Source: Pseudomonas thermotolerans DSM 14292 (lineage in GTDB: Bacteria > Pseudomonadota > Gammaproteobacteria > Pseudomonadales > Pseudomonadaceae). Taken from it: 64,000 bases of DNA. The notes under the pieces were generated by a model. That model did no database searches. It was given only the letters and a program-made list of their open reading frames with translations, and was not told the origin of the DNA. The position numbers were made by a program, and so were the translations under genes. Below, piece after piece: positions 39,703 through 49,791 of the stretch. Position 1 is the first letter of the stretch. Each line of letters begins with the position of its first letter. Location: the NCBI RefSeq assembly GCF_000364625.1, contig NZ_KB822605.1, forward strand, positions 62,001-126,000, in the 5' to 3' direction.

Positions 39703-40056
39703 CTAGGAAGGAAGGTTCGCTCGGGCGGCGCGCCGCTCGCGCAGCTCGCGGACCAGTTCGCTGAACGGCACCGACGGGCACTGCAGCTTCAGGCCCGCCT
39801 CGAAATACCCGGTCTGCGGATTCTCGCGAGACCACAGGCAGACGACGTCAACTTCCGCATAACGCATCTGTCCGTCGTGGTTCCGCATGCGCAGGCGCAG
39901 CTGCAATTCGCTGCCGACCTCCACCGGGGCATCGCCGAGTAGCTTCAGGCCGTGCTCGGAGATGTCGCCCACGTAACCGATCAGCCGGTCGTTGCGACGA
40001 TCGTTCACTTTGATGCGGAAGATCGAACGAAAAACGATGCGGCTGTGTTCTCGCAT
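39703..40056 (-). CDS. PilZ-domain c-di-GMP-binding protein
   Basis: This 117-residue single-domain protein has the PilZ c-di-GMP motifs: an Arg pair in SRIVFRSIFR (R6/R10/R14) and D31-I-S-E-H-G36, the D/N-x-S-x-x-G element. Further strands match the PilZ barrel (SELQLRLRM and YFEAGLKLQC). It lies beside the chemoreceptor and the second flagellar cluster, so a role as motility brake or matrix effector is plausible but unproven. It has its own spacing of about 170 bp from the chemoreceptor gene. Confidence 0.9.
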   Translation of the reverse strand: MREHSRIVFRSIFRIKVNDRRNDRLIGYVGDISEHGLKLLGDAPVEVGSELQLRLRMRNHDGQMRYAEVDVVCLWSRENPQTGYFEAGLKLQCPSVPFSELVRELRERRAARANLPS

Positions 40057-40179
40057 GGGCAGATCGGTCTCGGTGGCGGATTCGGCCGCCCCTTATGCCC
40101 GAAGGGCAGACGCCCGGCAAGCCGCGGCGCCGTCATTCACGATCAAAAACCGTCAACTCCCGGCAATCCGCGGCTTTCG

Positions 40180-41127
40180 TCAGTCAGCCGGCAGGTAAGC
40201 CATCTCGTTGGATTCACCCATCAGCAGCGGCCTGTTGAGCTCGGCGCAGGCACGCAGGTAGTCGGCCAGCAGGGTGACGCGCTTGAGCTTGCGCAGGTCC
40301 TCGCTGTAGTAGATCCAGAACTGGCGGATCACCTCCACCTCCCCCTCCAGCACCTCGCACAGGCGCGGATCGGGCCCGGCGAGGAAGCACGGCAGTATGG
40401 CCAGCGCCCTGCCCTGCAGCGCCGCCTGGTACTGGGCGATCACGCTGGTGCTGCGCAGCCGGCTGTGCGCGCCCGGTAGTAGGTCCTGCAGGTAGAGCAG
40501 CTTGGAGCTGAAGGCCAGGTCGTCCACATAGCTGACGAAGCTGTGCCGGGCCAGGTCGTCGCGGCTGCGGATCGGCCCATTGGCTTCCAGATAGGCCGGC
40601 GTGGCGTACAGTCGCAGGCGATAGTCGCACAGCTTGGAGCACACATAGGGGCCTCGCTCGGGGCGCTCCAGGGTGATCGCCAGGTCCGCTTCGCGGCGCG
40701 ACAGGCTGACGAAGTGCGGCACCGGCAGGACGTCCATGGAGATGTGCGGGTAGCGCTCCAGGAAGCGACTCAGCTGCGGGGTGATGAAGCAGGAACCGAA
40801 GGCCTCGGTGCAAGCGATGCGCAAATGCCCGGAGAGCCCCAGGCGGGTGCCGGAAACCTGTTCGCAGGCCGCCTGCAGGGTACTTTCCAGGGTTTCCGCA
40901 TGGCCCAGCAGGTGCTGGCCCTCGACGGTGAGCACGAAGCCGGCGCTGCGCGACTTCTCGAACAGCAGCGCCCCTAGCGCCTGCTCCAGGGCGCGGATGC
41001 GTCGCGACACCGTGGTGTAGTCCACCCCCAGGCGGCGGGCGGCGCCACTGGCGGTGCCGCTGCGCGCCACCTCGAGGAAGAAGCGCAGGTCATCCCAGTT
41101 CAGGCGTTCGAGAGCAGTCTGATGCAT
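40180..41127 (-). CDS. LysR-family regulator divergent from the valine operon
   Basis: This regulator has about 315 residues, with a winged HTH (LNWDDLRFFLEVARSGTASG and ARRLGVDYTTVSRRIRALE) and a LysR substrate domain. It belongs to the subgroup that opens with the W-D-D-L-R-x-F pattern. ATG 41127 is chosen because it sits next to the conserved HTH; an upstream in-frame start at 41184 would add 19 residues with two Cys. It is divergent from the valine/isobutyrate operon and is the likely regulator. In P. aeruginosa the corresponding mms operon is controlled by an AraC-type protein, so this would be a different control arrangement. Confidence 0.88.
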   Translation of the reverse strand: MHQTALERLNWDDLRFFLEVARSGTASGAARRLGVDYTTVSRRIRALEQALGALLFEKSRSAGFVLTVEGQHLLGHAETLESTLQAACEQVSGTRLGLSGHLRIACTEAFGSCFITPQLSRFLERYPHISMDVLPVPHFVSLSRREADLAITLERPERGPYVCSKLCDYRLRLYATPAYLEANGPIRSRDDLARHSFVSYVDDLAFSSKLLYLQDLLPGAHSRLRSTSVIAQYQAALQGRALAILPCFLAGPDPRLCEVLEGEVEVIRQFWIYYSEDLRKLKRVTLLADYLRACAELNRPLLMGESNEMAYLPAD

Positions 41128-41186
41128 GGCAAGCGGTTCCGGTAGGCAGATCGGTCCATCATATGATTTTTTTGCACAAGCCATCG

Positions 41187-41228
41187 GAATTTATGCGCCT
41201 TCTTGGTGAATTTACGCCTACCTATACT
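41187..41228 (+). promoter_or_regulatory. Direct repeats and -10 candidate upstream of the valine operon
   Basis: GAATTTATGCGCCT (41187-41200) and GAATTTACGCCT (41208-41219) are direct repeats with starts 21 bp apart, two helical turns, suiting a LysR tetramer. TATACT (41223-41228) with TTCTTG 17 bp upstream is a possible sigma-70 promoter. The coding start is 41394. Confidence 0.4.
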
Positions 41229-41393
41229 GAACTCTAGGCGCCGTTGACCAAACGGCCCTGATGCTTCGGCAAGTGCAGTGTCCGATCGGCACAAGTCCAA
41301 CAAAAACAATCAGGGACTTAGACAGATGAAGGCATTTTCCCAGGACGGACTGTGCGCAGTCCGCGTCTCCTCAGACCTTCCAGGAGGCGCCGC

Positions 41394-43097
41394 ATGAACG
41401 AGAACAGCCGCCCCTTCCTGGCCGCCCGCGATTTCCTGCTGGCCCATCGCACCGACTACCTCACCGCCGCCCGGGATTTCCGTTGGCCCCAACTCGAGCA
41501 GTTCAACTGGGCGCTGGATTACTTCGACCCCATGGCCCGCGACAACCAGACCCCGGCACTGTGGATCGTCGAAGAAGATGGCAGCGACCGCCGCTACAGC
41601 TTCGCCGAGCTGTCCACGCGATCCAACCAGGTCGCCAACCATCTGCGCGCCCTGGGCGTGCGGCGTGGCGAACGCATCCTGCTGATGCTCGGCAACCACA
41701 TCGCTCTCTGGGAAACCATGCTGGCTGCCTTCAAGCTCGGCGCCGTGGTGATCCCCGCCACCGCCCTACTGACCAGCGAGGACCTGCGCGATCGCATCGA
41801 GCGCGGCCAAGTCCGTCACCTGGTGGTGGGCAGCGCCCACACCGACAAGTTCGCAGGTCTCGCCGAAGGCTGCACGCGGATCTGCGTCGGCGCGCCGGTG
41901 GACGGCTGGATCAGCCATGAGGCGGCGGCCGATCATCCGGAGCGCTTCGAGCCGGACGGTGCGACCCGTGCCGACGACCCGTTGCTGCTCTACTTCACTT
42001 CCGGCACCACCTCCAAGCCGAAGATGGTGCTGCACACCCACCAGAGCTATCCGGTGGGGCACCTGTCCACCATGTACTGGATCGGCCTGCAGCCGGGGGA
42101 CATCCATCTCAACATCTCCTCGCCGGGCTGGGCCAAGCACGCCTGGAGCTGCCTGTTCGCCCCCTGGAACGCCGGCGCCTGCGTGTTCATCCACAATGTC
42201 GCGCGCTTCAGCGCCGCGGCTCTGCTCGGCGTGCTGGAGAAGTACCGGGTGACCACCCTGTGCGCGCCGCCCACCGTATGGCGCATGCTGATCCAGGAAG
42301 ACCTCGCCGCCTACCGCGGCCGCCTGGCCCTGCGTGAGCTGGTGGGCGCCGGCGAGCCGCTCAACCCGGAAATCATCGAACAGGTCCAGGAAGCCTGGGG
42401 CCTGACCCTGCGCGACGGCTTCGGCCAGACGGAAACCACCGCGCTGGTCGGCAACAGCCCCGGCCAGCCGCTCAAGCCCGGCTCCATGGGCCGCCCGCTA
42501 CCCGGCTACCGAGTCACCCTGCTGGACCCGGACGGCCAGCCGGCCCGCGACGGCGAGGTCGCCCTACCCCTGGAGCCGCGCCCGCTGGGTCTGATGCGCG
42601 GCTACGAGGACAGCCCGGAGAAGACCGCCGAAGCCATGCGCGACGGCTACTACCGCACCGGGGACACCGCCAGCATGGACGAGGACGGCTACATCACCTT
42701 CATCGGCCGCGCCGACGACGTGTTCAAGGCCTCCGATTACCGGATCAGCCCCTTCGAGCTGGAAAGCACTCTGATCGAACACCCGGCGGTCATGGAGGTG
42801 GCCGTGGTGCCCAGCCCCGATCCGGTGCGCCTGGCGGTGCCCAAGGCCTACGTGATCCTCGCCGCCGAACAGCAGCCGAGTCGTGAATTGGCCGCCGAGC
42901 TGTTCGCCTTCATCCGCTGCCAGCTCGCCCCCTACAAGCGGGTACGCCGCCTGGAGTTCGTCGGCGAGCTGCCCAAGACCATCTCCGGGAAGATCCGCCG
43001 CGTGGAACTGCGCCAGCTGGAGAACCGTCGCCGCCAGGCCGAGGAGCGTGGCGAGCTGGAGTTCTTCGAAGACGACTTCCCCCACCTCAAGGGCTGA
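41394..43097 (+). CDS. Acyl-CoA ligase of the valine/isobutyrate operon
   Basis: This 567-residue AMP-forming ligase of the acetyl-/medium-chain acyl-CoA synthetase type shows the AMP-binding motif YFTSGTTSKPKMVLHTH, SSPGWAKHAWS, DGFGQTETTALVGN, the hinge YITFIGRADDVFKASDYRIS and a C-terminal KTISGKIRRVELR with the catalytic Lys. Its position at the head of the mms operon suggests activation of isobutyrate or another branched or short acid. Start ATG 41394 has a perfect AGGAGG seven bases upstream; earlier in-frame codons give an Arg-rich leader. The product lacks signal or membrane segments. Confidence 0.88.
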   Translation: MNENSRPFLAARDFLLAHRTDYLTAARDFRWPQLEQFNWALDYFDPMARDNQTPALWIVEEDGSDRRYSFAELSTRSNQVANHLRALGVRRGERILLMLGNHIALWETMLAAFKLGAVVIPATALLTSEDLRDRIERGQVRHLVVGSAHTDKFAGLAEGCTRICVGAPVDGWISHEAAADHPERFEPDGATRADDPLLLYFTSGTTSKPKMVLHTHQSYPVGHLSTMYWIGLQPGDIHLNISSPGWAKHAWSCLFAPWNAGACVFIHNVARFSAAALLGVLEKYRVTTLCAPPTVWRMLIQEDLAAYRGRLALRELVGAGEPLNPEIIEQVQEAWGLTLRDGFGQTETTALVGNSPGQPLKPGSMGRPLPGYRVTLLDPDGQPARDGEVALPLEPRPLGLMRGYEDSPEKTAEAMRDGYYRTGDTASMDEDGYITFIGRADDVFKASDYRISPFELESTLIEHPAVMEVAVVPSPDPVRLAVPKAYVILAAEQQPSRELAAELFAFIRCQLAPYKRVRRLEFVGELPKTISGKIRRVELRQLENRRRQAEERGELEFFEDDFPHLKG

Positions 43098-43130
43098 AGG
43101 CCCACTTACCCAGCACAGGCAGAACCGAAC

Positions 43131-44633
43131 ATGAGCAAGCCGATTCCCACCGTCAAACTGCTGATCAACGGCGAATTCGTCGAGTCGGCCACCAGCCAGT
43201 GGCGCGACATCGTCAACCCGGCCACCCAGGAAGTGCTGGCCCGCGTACCCTTCGCCACCCAGGAGGAAATGAACGCCGCCGTGGCCGCCGCCAAGGAAGC
43301 CTTCAAGACCTGGCGCAAGACCCCCATCGGCGCCCGCGCGCGGATCTTCCTCCGCTACCAGCAACTGATCCGCGAACACATGCAGGAACTGGCCGCGATC
43401 CTCACCGCCGAACAGGGCAAAACCCTGCCCGACGCCGAGGGTGACATCTTCCGCGGCCTGGAAGTGGTCGAGCACGCCGCCGGCATCGGCACCCTGCAGA
43501 TGGGCGAGCTGGCCAACAACGTGGCCAGCGGGGTGGATACCTTCACCCTCAACCAGCCTCTGGGCGTCTGCGCCGGCATCACCCCCTTCAACTTCCCGGC
43601 GATGATTCCGCTGTGGATGTTCCCCATGGCCATCGCCTGCGGCAACACCTTCGTCCTCAAGCCCTCCGAGCAGGACCCGATGGTCACCATGCGCCTCGCC
43701 GAACTGGCCCTCGAGGCCGGCATCCCCGCCGGGGTGCTGAATGTGATCCACGGCGGCGCAGACGCGGTCAACCTGCTCTGCGACCACCCGGACATCAAGG
43801 CCATCTCCTTCGTCGGCTCCACCGGGGTGGGCACGCACGTCTACCAGCGCGCCTCCCTGGCCGGCAAGCGCGTGCAGTGCATGATGGGCGCCAAGAACCA
43901 TGCCGTGGTCATGCCCGACGCCCACAAGCAGCAGACCCTCAACAACCTGGTGGGCGCGGCCTTCGGTGCCGCCGGCCAGCGCTGCATGGCGGTCTCGGTC
44001 GCCGTGCTGGTCGGCGAGGCCAATGAGTGGCTGCCTGAGCTGGTGGAAAAGGCCAGGGCCCTGAAGGTCGGCGCCGGTGTCGAGCCGGGCACCGATGTCG
44101 GCCCGCTGATCTCCCGCGCCGCCCTGGAGCGGGTCAACGGCCTGATCGCCCGTGGCGTGGAGGAAGGCGCCCAACTGCTGCTGGACGGCCGCAACCCGCA
44201 GGTGCCGGGCTACGCCGATGGCAACTTCGTCGCCCCGACCATCTTCGCCGGGGTCACTCCCGAGATGACTATCTACAAGGAAGAGATCTTCGGCCCGGTG
44301 CTCTGCGTGATGCAGGCGGCCACCATGGACGAGGCCATCCAGATCATCAACGCCAACCCCAACGGCAACGGCACCGCCATCTTCACCCGCTCCGGCGCCG
44401 CCGCACGGCACTTCCAGGAGGAGATCGACGTCGGCCAGGTGGGCATCAACGTGCCCATCCCGGTACCGGTGCCGCTGTTCTCCTTCACCGGCTCCCGCGG
44501 CTCCAAGCTGGGCGACCTCGGCCCCTACGGCAAGCAGGTCATCCAGTTCTACACCCAGACCAAGACCGTTACCGAACGCTGGTTCGACGAGGCCGAGGTT
44601 GGCACCGTGAACACCACCATTTCCCTGAAGTGA
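43131..44633 (+). CDS. mmsA: Methylmalonate-semialdehyde dehydrogenase (CoA-acylating)
   Basis: This 500-residue aldehyde dehydrogenase converts methylmalonate semialdehyde, NAD and CoA to propionyl-CoA and CO2. MmsA features include [33 protein letters not shown] and the nucleophile Cys285 in [12 protein letters not shown]. The conserved [11 protein letters not shown] lies ahead of it. Length matches MmsA. It lies 33 bp after the ligase and ahead of mmsB, together giving the lower valine pathway. Confidence 0.96.
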   Translation: MSKPIPTVKLLINGEFVESATSQWRDIVNPATQEVLARVPFATQEEMNAAVAAAKEAFKTWRKTPIGARARIFLRYQQLIREHMQELAAILTAEQGKTLPDAEGDIFRGLEVVEHAAGIGTLQMGELANNVASGVDTFTLNQPLGVCAGITPFNFPAMIPLWMFPMAIACGNTFVLKPSEQDPMVTMRLAELALEAGIPAGVLNVIHGGADAVNLLCDHPDIKAISFVGSTGVGTHVYQRASLAGKRVQCMMGAKNHAVVMPDAHKQQTLNNLVGAAFGAAGQRCMAVSVAVLVGEANEWLPELVEKARALKVGAGVEPGTDVGPLISRAALERVNGLIARGVEEGAQLLLDGRNPQVPGYADGNFVAPTIFAGVTPEMTIYKEEIFGPVLCVMQAATMDEAIQIINANPNGNGTAIFTRSGAAARHFQEEIDVGQVGINVPIPVPVPLFSFTGSRGSKLGDLGPYGKQVIQFYTQTKTVTERWFDEAEVGTVNTTISLK

Positions 44634-44685
44634 CCCATCGCCGGGCCGGCGTCCATGTCGTCGGCCCGGCCCAGGAAGTATGCAG

Positions 44686-45459
44686 ATGAGCTATGAAACC
44701 CTGCTGGTCGAGGTGCGCGAGCGCGTCGGCCTGATCACCCTGAACCGTCCCAAGGCGCTCAACGCGCTGAACAGCCAGCTGATCGCCGAGCTCAACCAGG
44801 CCCTCGCCCAGTTGGATGCCGACCCCGGCATCGGCTGCCTGGTCATCACCGGATCCGCCAAGGCCTTCGCCGCCGGCGCGGACATCAAGGAGATGGCCGA
44901 CAAGCAGTATCCGCAGATCTACCTGGAGGACTTCTTCGCCAGCGCCGATCGCATCGCCAACCGCCGCAAGCCGATCATCGCCGCGGTGGCCGGCTACGCC
45001 CTGGGCGGCGGCTGCGAGCTGGCCCTGATGTGTGACTTCATCTACGCCGCCGACAACGCCCGCTTCGGCCTGCCGGAGCTGAGCCTTGGGGTGATTCCCG
45101 GAATCGGCGGCACCCAGCGCATGGCCCGCGCCCTGGGCAAGGCCAAGACCATGGAGCTGTGCCTGACCGGCCGCCAGCTGAGCGCCGAGGAGGCCGAGCG
45201 CGCCGGCCTGGTGGCCCGCGTATTCCCCCTCGACCGCCTGCTGGAGGAAAGCCTCGCCGCCGCCCAGACCATCGCCTCACGCTCGCTGCCGGCCACCCTG
45301 ATGATCAAGGAATGCGTCAACCGCGCCTTCGAAGTTAGCCTGGCCGAAGGGGTGCGCTTCGAACGCCGGGTCTTCCACTCGCTGTTCGCCAGCGCCGACC
45401 AGAAGGAAGGCATGCAGGCCTTCGTCGAGAAGCGCCCGCCGCTCTTCCAGCACCGCTGA
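44686..45459 (+). CDS. Enoyl-CoA hydratase (valine pathway, methacrylyl-CoA)
   Basis: This 257-residue crotonase has both catalytic glutamates in place: [12 protein letters not shown] and [29 protein letters not shown] gives the oxyanion-hole segment. In this operon it should hydrate methacrylyl-CoA to 3-hydroxyisobutyryl-CoA. ATG 44686 is chosen because AGGAAG ends seven bases upstream; ATG 44680 would touch it. A GC-rich hairpin (CCGGGCCG/CGGCCCGG, 44641-44669) lies between mmsA and this gene. Confidence 0.92.
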   Translation: MSYETLLVEVRERVGLITLNRPKALNALNSQLIAELNQALAQLDADPGIGCLVITGSAKAFAAGADIKEMADKQYPQIYLEDFFASADRIANRRKPIIAAVAGYALGGGCELALMCDFIYAADNARFGLPELSLGVIPGIGGTQRMARALGKAKTMELCLTGRQLSAEEAERAGLVARVFPLDRLLEESLAAAQTIASRSLPATLMIKECVNRAFEVSLAEGVRFERRVFHSLFASADQKEGMQAFVEKRPPLFQHR

Positions 45460-45520
45460 CCCAGGCCGCTGCCTCCCCTGCGGACGGCAGCGCCCCTTGT
45501 CCATACGGAGGGAACACCCC

Positions 45521-46417
45521 ATGCAGATCGGATTTCTCGGCCTCGGCAACATGGGCGCGCCCATGGCCCTCAACCTGCTCAAGGCAGGCCACCAACTGAC
45601 CGTCTTCGACCTGGTCCCCGCCGCCGTCGAACGCCTGGTGGATGCCGGCGCCCGCGCCGCCGCCTCCCCCGCCGAGCTGGCCGCCGGTGAGGTCGAACTG
45701 ATCATCACCATGCTGCCCGCTGCGCCTCACGTGAAGCAGGTTTATCTCGGCAAAGAGGGGCTGCTCGCCCACGTCCGCCCCGGCGTGCTGCTGGTGGACA
45801 GCTCCACCATCGACCCCATCAGCGCCCGCGAAGTGGCGGCCAAGGCCGAAGCCCAGGGCAACCCCATGCTGGATGCCCCGGTCTCCGGCGGTACTGGTGG
45901 CGCCGCCGCCGGCACCCTGACCTTCATGGTCGGCGGCAGCGCCACAGCCTTCGAACGGGCCCGACCGATCCTCGCCGCCATGGGCAGGAACATCGTGCAC
46001 TGCGGCGCCGCCGGCACCGGCCAGGCCGCCAAGGTGGCCAACAACCTGCTGCTCGGCATCTCCATGATCGGCACCGCCGAAGCCATGAGCCTGGGCGTGG
46101 CCCTGGGCGTCGATCCCAAGGTGCTGGCCGGAATCATCAACACCTCCAGCGGCCGCTGCTGGAGCTCGGACACCTACAACCCCTTCCCCGGGGTGATGGA
46201 CAACGTGCCGGCGGCGCGCGGCTACAGCGGCGGTTTCGGCAGCGACCTGATGCTCAAGGACCTGGGCCTGGCCAGCGAAGCCGCCCGCCAGGTGCGCCAA
46301 CCGCTGCTCCTCGGCGCCCTCGCCCAGCAGCTCTATCAGGCCTTCAGCCTGCAGGGCAACGGCCAGCTGGACTTCTCGGCGATCATCAAGCTGTACCGCA
46401 AGGAAGACTGCGCATGA
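45521..46417 (+). CDS. mmsB: 3-hydroxyisobutyrate dehydrogenase
   Basis: This 298-residue NAD-dependent dehydrogenase oxidises 3-hydroxyisobutyrate to methylmalonate semialdehyde. Features are GFLGLGNMGAPMALNLLKAG (nucleotide-binding and family signature), DAPVSGGTGGAAAGTLTFMVGG (substrate site) and GTGQAAKVANNLLLG containing the catalytic Lys. ATG 45521 follows GGAGGG; an upstream in-frame ATG at 45497 would add eight residues. The stop overlaps the next gene as ATGA. Confidence 0.96.
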   Translation: MQIGFLGLGNMGAPMALNLLKAGHQLTVFDLVPAAVERLVDAGARAAASPAELAAGEVELIITMLPAAPHVKQVYLGKEGLLAHVRPGVLLVDSSTIDPISAREVAAKAEAQGNPMLDAPVSGGTGGAAAGTLTFMVGGSATAFERARPILAAMGRNIVHCGAAGTGQAAKVANNLLLGISMIGTAEAMSLGVALGVDPKVLAGIINTSSGRCWSSDTYNPFPGVMDNVPAARGYSGGFGSDLMLKDLGLASEAARQVRQPLLLGALAQQLYQAFSLQGNGQLDFSAIIKLYRKEDCA

Positions 46418-47484
46418 GTGGTTCCGAACTGCCGGTCCTCGCCGAAGTCCGCAACGGCGTCGGGCACCTGATCCTCAACCGTCCGGCCGGGCTCAACGCC
46501 CTGACCCTGGAGATGGTCCGCCTGCTTGCTGACCAGCTGCACGCCTGGGCGGCGGATCCGGCGATCCGCGTCGTAGTGCTGCGCGCCGCCGGCGACAAGG
46601 CTTTCTGCGCCGGCGGCGACATCCGCGCCCTGTACGACAGCCACCTGAGCGGCGGCGAGCTACAGCGCTACTTCTTCGAGGAGGAATACGCCCTCGACCT
46701 CTACATCCATCGCTATCCCAAGCCACTACTGGCGCTGATGGACGGCTTCGTCCTCGGCGGTGGCATGGGCCTGGTCCAGGGCGCGGCCCTGCGAGTGATC
46801 ACCGAACGGGCCCGGCTGGGCATGCCGGAGGTGGGCATCGGCTACTTCCCGGACGTGGGCGGCAGCTATTTCCTGCCGCGCCTGCCCGGCGAGCTGGGCA
46901 CCTACCTGGGCGTCAGCGGCCGCCACATCGGCGCTGCCGACGCTCTCTACTGCGGGCTGGCCGACCACTGCCTGCCCCGCGAACGCCTCGTCGACCTGGA
47001 TGCCGGGCTCGACCGTATCAGCTGGAGCACCGCGCCCCTCGACGACCTGCAGCGCCTGCTCGCCAGCCTGGGCCAGGCCGAACTGCCGGAAGCCGAGTTG
47101 GCCACCCTGCGCCCGCTGATCGACGAACACTTCGCGCTGCCCGATGTTCCGGCCATCCGCGCCGCCCTGCGCGGGGAAAGCCGCCCGCAATGGCAGGCCT
47201 GGGCCACGGAGACCGCCGCTCTGCTGGACACCCGCTCGCCCCTGGCCATGGCCGTGACCCTGGAACTGCTGCGCCGCGGCCGCGGGCTGTCTTTGGAAGA
47301 CTGCTTCGCCCTGGAACTGCACCTGGATCTGCAATGGTTCGAGCGCGGCGACTTTATCGAAGGCGTGCGCGCCCTTATCGTGGACAAGGACAAGCGCCCG
47401 CGCTGGAATCCCCCCAACCTGGAAGAGCTGGCCCCGCAGCGGGTGCAGGCCTTCTTCGCCGGATTCCAGGCCAGCCGGGCCTGA
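46414..47484 (+). CDS. 3-hydroxyisobutyryl-CoA hydrolase
   Basis: This 356-residue crotonase-superfamily hydrolase (HIBCH type) is longer than ordinary hydratases by the extra C-terminal helical region typical of HIBCH. It shows [29 protein letters not shown] and [18 protein letters not shown], where the Glu and Asp are catalytic. It releases free 3-hydroxyisobutyrate for MmsB. It overlaps mmsB by four bases, so the two enzymes are made together. Confidence 0.93.
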   Translation: MSGSELPVLAEVRNGVGHLILNRPAGLNALTLEMVRLLADQLHAWAADPAIRVVVLRAAGDKAFCAGGDIRALYDSHLSGGELQRYFFEEEYALDLYIHRYPKPLLALMDGFVLGGGMGLVQGAALRVITERARLGMPEVGIGYFPDVGGSYFLPRLPGELGTYLGVSGRHIGAADALYCGLADHCLPRERLVDLDAGLDRISWSTAPLDDLQRLLASLGQAELPEAELATLRPLIDEHFALPDVPAIRAALRGESRPQWQAWATETAALLDTRSPLAMAVTLELLRRGRGLSLEDCFALELHLDLQWFERGDFIEGVRALIVDKDKRPRWNPPNLEELAPQRVQAFFAGFQASRA

Positions 47485-47503
47485 CCCGGCCCAGGAGAGA
47501 GAC

Positions 47504-48655
47504 ATGCAAGACATCGAACTGACCGAAGAACAGCGCATGATCCGCGACATGGCCCGCGACTTCGCCCGCAGCGAAGTCGCGCCGCGTTCCGCCGAATGGG
47601 ACAAGGCCGGCTGGATCGACGAGGCCGTGGTCGCCCAGATGGGCGAACTGGGGCTGCTCGGCATGGTGGTGCCGGAGGAATGGGGCGGCAGCTACACCGA
47701 CTACGTGGCCTACGCCCTGGCCGTGGAGGAAATCGCCGCCGCCGACGGCGCCCTGGGCGCGCTGATGAGCGTGCACAACTCGGTGGGCTGCGGTCCCCTG
47801 CTCAACTACGGCAGCGAAGCGCAGAAACGGGCCTGGCTGGCCGACCTGGCCGGCGGCCGGATGATCGGCTGCTTCTGCCTGACCGAACCCCAGGCCGGCT
47901 CCGAGGCCCACAACCTGCGCACCCGCGCAGTGCTGGACGGCGACCACTGGGTGCTCAACGGCGCCAAGCAGTTCGTCACCAACGGCAAACGCGCCGGGCT
48001 GGCCGTGGTCTTCGCGGTCACCGACCCGGAACTGGGCAAGAAGGGCCTGTCGGCCTTCCTGGTGCCCACCGACACCCCCGGCTTCAAGGTGGAGCGCATG
48101 GAGCACAAGCTGGGCATCCGTGGCTCGGACACCTGCGCCATCTCTCTCAGCGACTGCCGCATCCCCGCCGCCAACCTGCTCGGCGAGCGCGGCCGCGGCC
48201 TGGCCATCGCCCTCTCCAACCTGGAGGGCGGGCGCATCGGCATTGCCGCCCAGGCCCTGGGCATCGCCCGCGCGGCCTTCGAGGCGGCCCTGGGTTACTC
48301 GCGGGAGCGCATCCAGTTCGGCAAGCCCATCGCCGAGCACCAGAGCATCGGCAATCTGCTGGCCGACATGCATACCCGGCTGAATGCCGCGCGCCTGCTG
48401 ATCCTGCATGCCGCCCACCTGAAGAGCGCCGGGCAGCCCTGCCTGTCGGAGGCCTCCCAGGCCAAGCTGTTCGCCTCCGAGGCCGCCGAGTGGGTGTGCT
48501 CCAAGGCCATCCAGATCCACGGCGGCTACGGCTATCTGGAGGACTTTCCGGTGGAGCGCTACTACCGCGACGCGCGCATCACCCAGATCTACGAGGGCTC
48601 CAGCGAGATCCAGCGCATGCTGATCGCCCGCGAGCTGGCCAACTACCCGCTCTGA
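47504..48655 (+). CDS. Acyl-CoA dehydrogenase, probably isobutyryl-CoA specific
   Basis: This 383-residue FAD enzyme of the acyl-CoA dehydrogenase family shows [18 protein letters not shown] (FAD/substrate region), [48 protein letters not shown] and the catalytic Glu364 in [11 protein letters not shown]. The position at the end of the valine operon indicates isobutyryl-CoA as substrate, giving methacrylyl-CoA. The gene order therefore covers every step from isobutyrate or isobutyryl-CoA to propionyl-CoA. Confidence 0.92.
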   Translation: MQDIELTEEQRMIRDMARDFARSEVAPRSAEWDKAGWIDEAVVAQMGELGLLGMVVPEEWGGSYTDYVAYALAVEEIAAADGALGALMSVHNSVGCGPLLNYGSEAQKRAWLADLAGGRMIGCFCLTEPQAGSEAHNLRTRAVLDGDHWVLNGAKQFVTNGKRAGLAVVFAVTDPELGKKGLSAFLVPTDTPGFKVERMEHKLGIRGSDTCAISLSDCRIPAANLLGERGRGLAIALSNLEGGRIGIAAQALGIARAAFEAALGYSRERIQFGKPIAEHQSIGNLLADMHTRLNAARLLILHAAHLKSAGQPCLSEASQAKLFASEAAEWVCSKAIQIHGGYGYLEDFPVERYYRDARITQIYEGSSEIQRMLIARELANYPL

Positions 48656-48664
48656 AAACGCAAA

Positions 48665-48690
48665 AGCCCGCGCCTTGGCGCGGGCTTCCT
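48665..48690. terminator. Bidirectional terminator between the valine operon and dusA
   Basis: AGCCCGCGCC (48665-48674) pairs with GGCGCGGGCT (48677-48686) in a 10-bp stem. On the minus strand the stem is followed by TTTTGCGTTTT, a good T-tract for dusA. On the plus strand the tract is short (TTCCT). Confidence 0.8.
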
Positions 48691-48706
48691 GCCTCATGGA
48701 GCTGTC

Positions 48707-49702
48707 TCAGCGGCCCTGCAGCAACTCGATGGCCTGGTCCAGCAGACCCAACGGGTCCGTCGTCTTGTGCACGTCCACCGAAAGCAGCTGACGGAAGCAC
48801 CGCGCGCCGGGGAAGCCCTGGGCCAGGCCGAGCACGTGGCGGGTCACGTGGTGCATGGCACCGCCCTCGGCCAAGTGCCGCTCGATGTAGGGACGCAGCC
48901 CCTGCAGCGCCTCGCTGCGGCTGACCTGCGGGGTGTCACGGCCGAACAGCTCGCGGTCCACCGCGGCCAGCAGGTAGGGGTTGTGGTAGGCCTCGCGGCC
49001 GAGCATCACGCCGTCGAAGGTGCGCAGGTGCTCGCGGCATTCGTCGAGGGTCTTGATGCCGCCGTTCAAGATGATCTCCAGGTCCGAGAAGTCACGCTTC
49101 AGCTGCGCCGCCACGTCGTAGCGCAGCGGCGGGATCTCGCGGTTCTCCTTGGGCGACAGCCCTTCGAGGATGGCGATCCGCGCATGCACGGTGAAGCTCC
49201 GGCAGCCGGCCTCGCACACCTGGCCGACGAAATCGCAGAGCTCGGCGTAGCTGTCGCGGCCATTGATACCGATGCGGTGTTTGACGGTCACCGGAATGCT
49301 CACCGCGTCCTGCATGGCCTTCACGCATTCGGCCACCAGCGCCGGATGGCCCATCAGGCAGGCGCCGATCATGTTGTTCTGCACCCGGTCGCTGGGGCAG
49401 CCGACGTTGAGGTTCACCTCGTCGTAGCCGGCCTGCTCCGCCAGCCGCGCGCAGGCCGCCAGCTCCTGTGGGTTGCTGCCGCCAAGCTGCAGGGCCAGCG
49501 GGTGCTCGGCGGCGTCGTAACGCAGGAAGCGCGCCGCGTCGCCGTGCAGGATGGCGCCAGTGGTGACCATCTCGGTATAGAGCAGTGCCTCCCTGGACAA
49601 GAGGCGCAGGAAGAAGCGGCAGTGGCGGTCGGTCCAGTCCATCATCGGCGCCACGCTGAAGCGGCGGGAGAAGGCTGGGCGTTGGGCAGGAGCTTGGGAC
49701 AT
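48707..49702 (-). CDS. dusA: tRNA-dihydrouridine(20/20a) synthase
   Basis: This 331-residue FMN enzyme reduces U20 and U20a in the tRNA D-loop. The DusA subfamily is indicated by the start SVAPMMDWTDRHCRFFLR and EMVTTGAILHGD. NVGCPSDRVQNNMIGACLM carries the catalytic Cys, and VKHRIGINGRDSYAEL and MLGREAYHNPYLL follow. It is a single gene, convergent with the valine operon. Confidence 0.96.
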   Translation of the reverse strand: MSQAPAQRPAFSRRFSVAPMMDWTDRHCRFFLRLLSREALLYTEMVTTGAILHGDAARFLRYDAAEHPLALQLGGSNPQELAACARLAEQAGYDEVNLNVGCPSDRVQNNMIGACLMGHPALVAECVKAMQDAVSIPVTVKHRIGINGRDSYAELCDFVGQVCEAGCRSFTVHARIAILEGLSPKENREIPPLRYDVAAQLKRDFSDLEIILNGGIKTLDECREHLRTFDGVMLGREAYHNPYLLAAVDRELFGRDTPQVSRSEALQGLRPYIERHLAEGGAMHHVTRHVLGLAQGFPGARCFRQLLSVDVHKTTDPLGLLDQAIELLQGR

Positions 49703-49791
49703 CGGCGGATCTAAGCGGTGATGCGGCCACAGCGCGACGACGCGCCCGGCACAGGGGCGCGTAGTCTAGCAGGAAAGCCAGGTAGAAGTGC

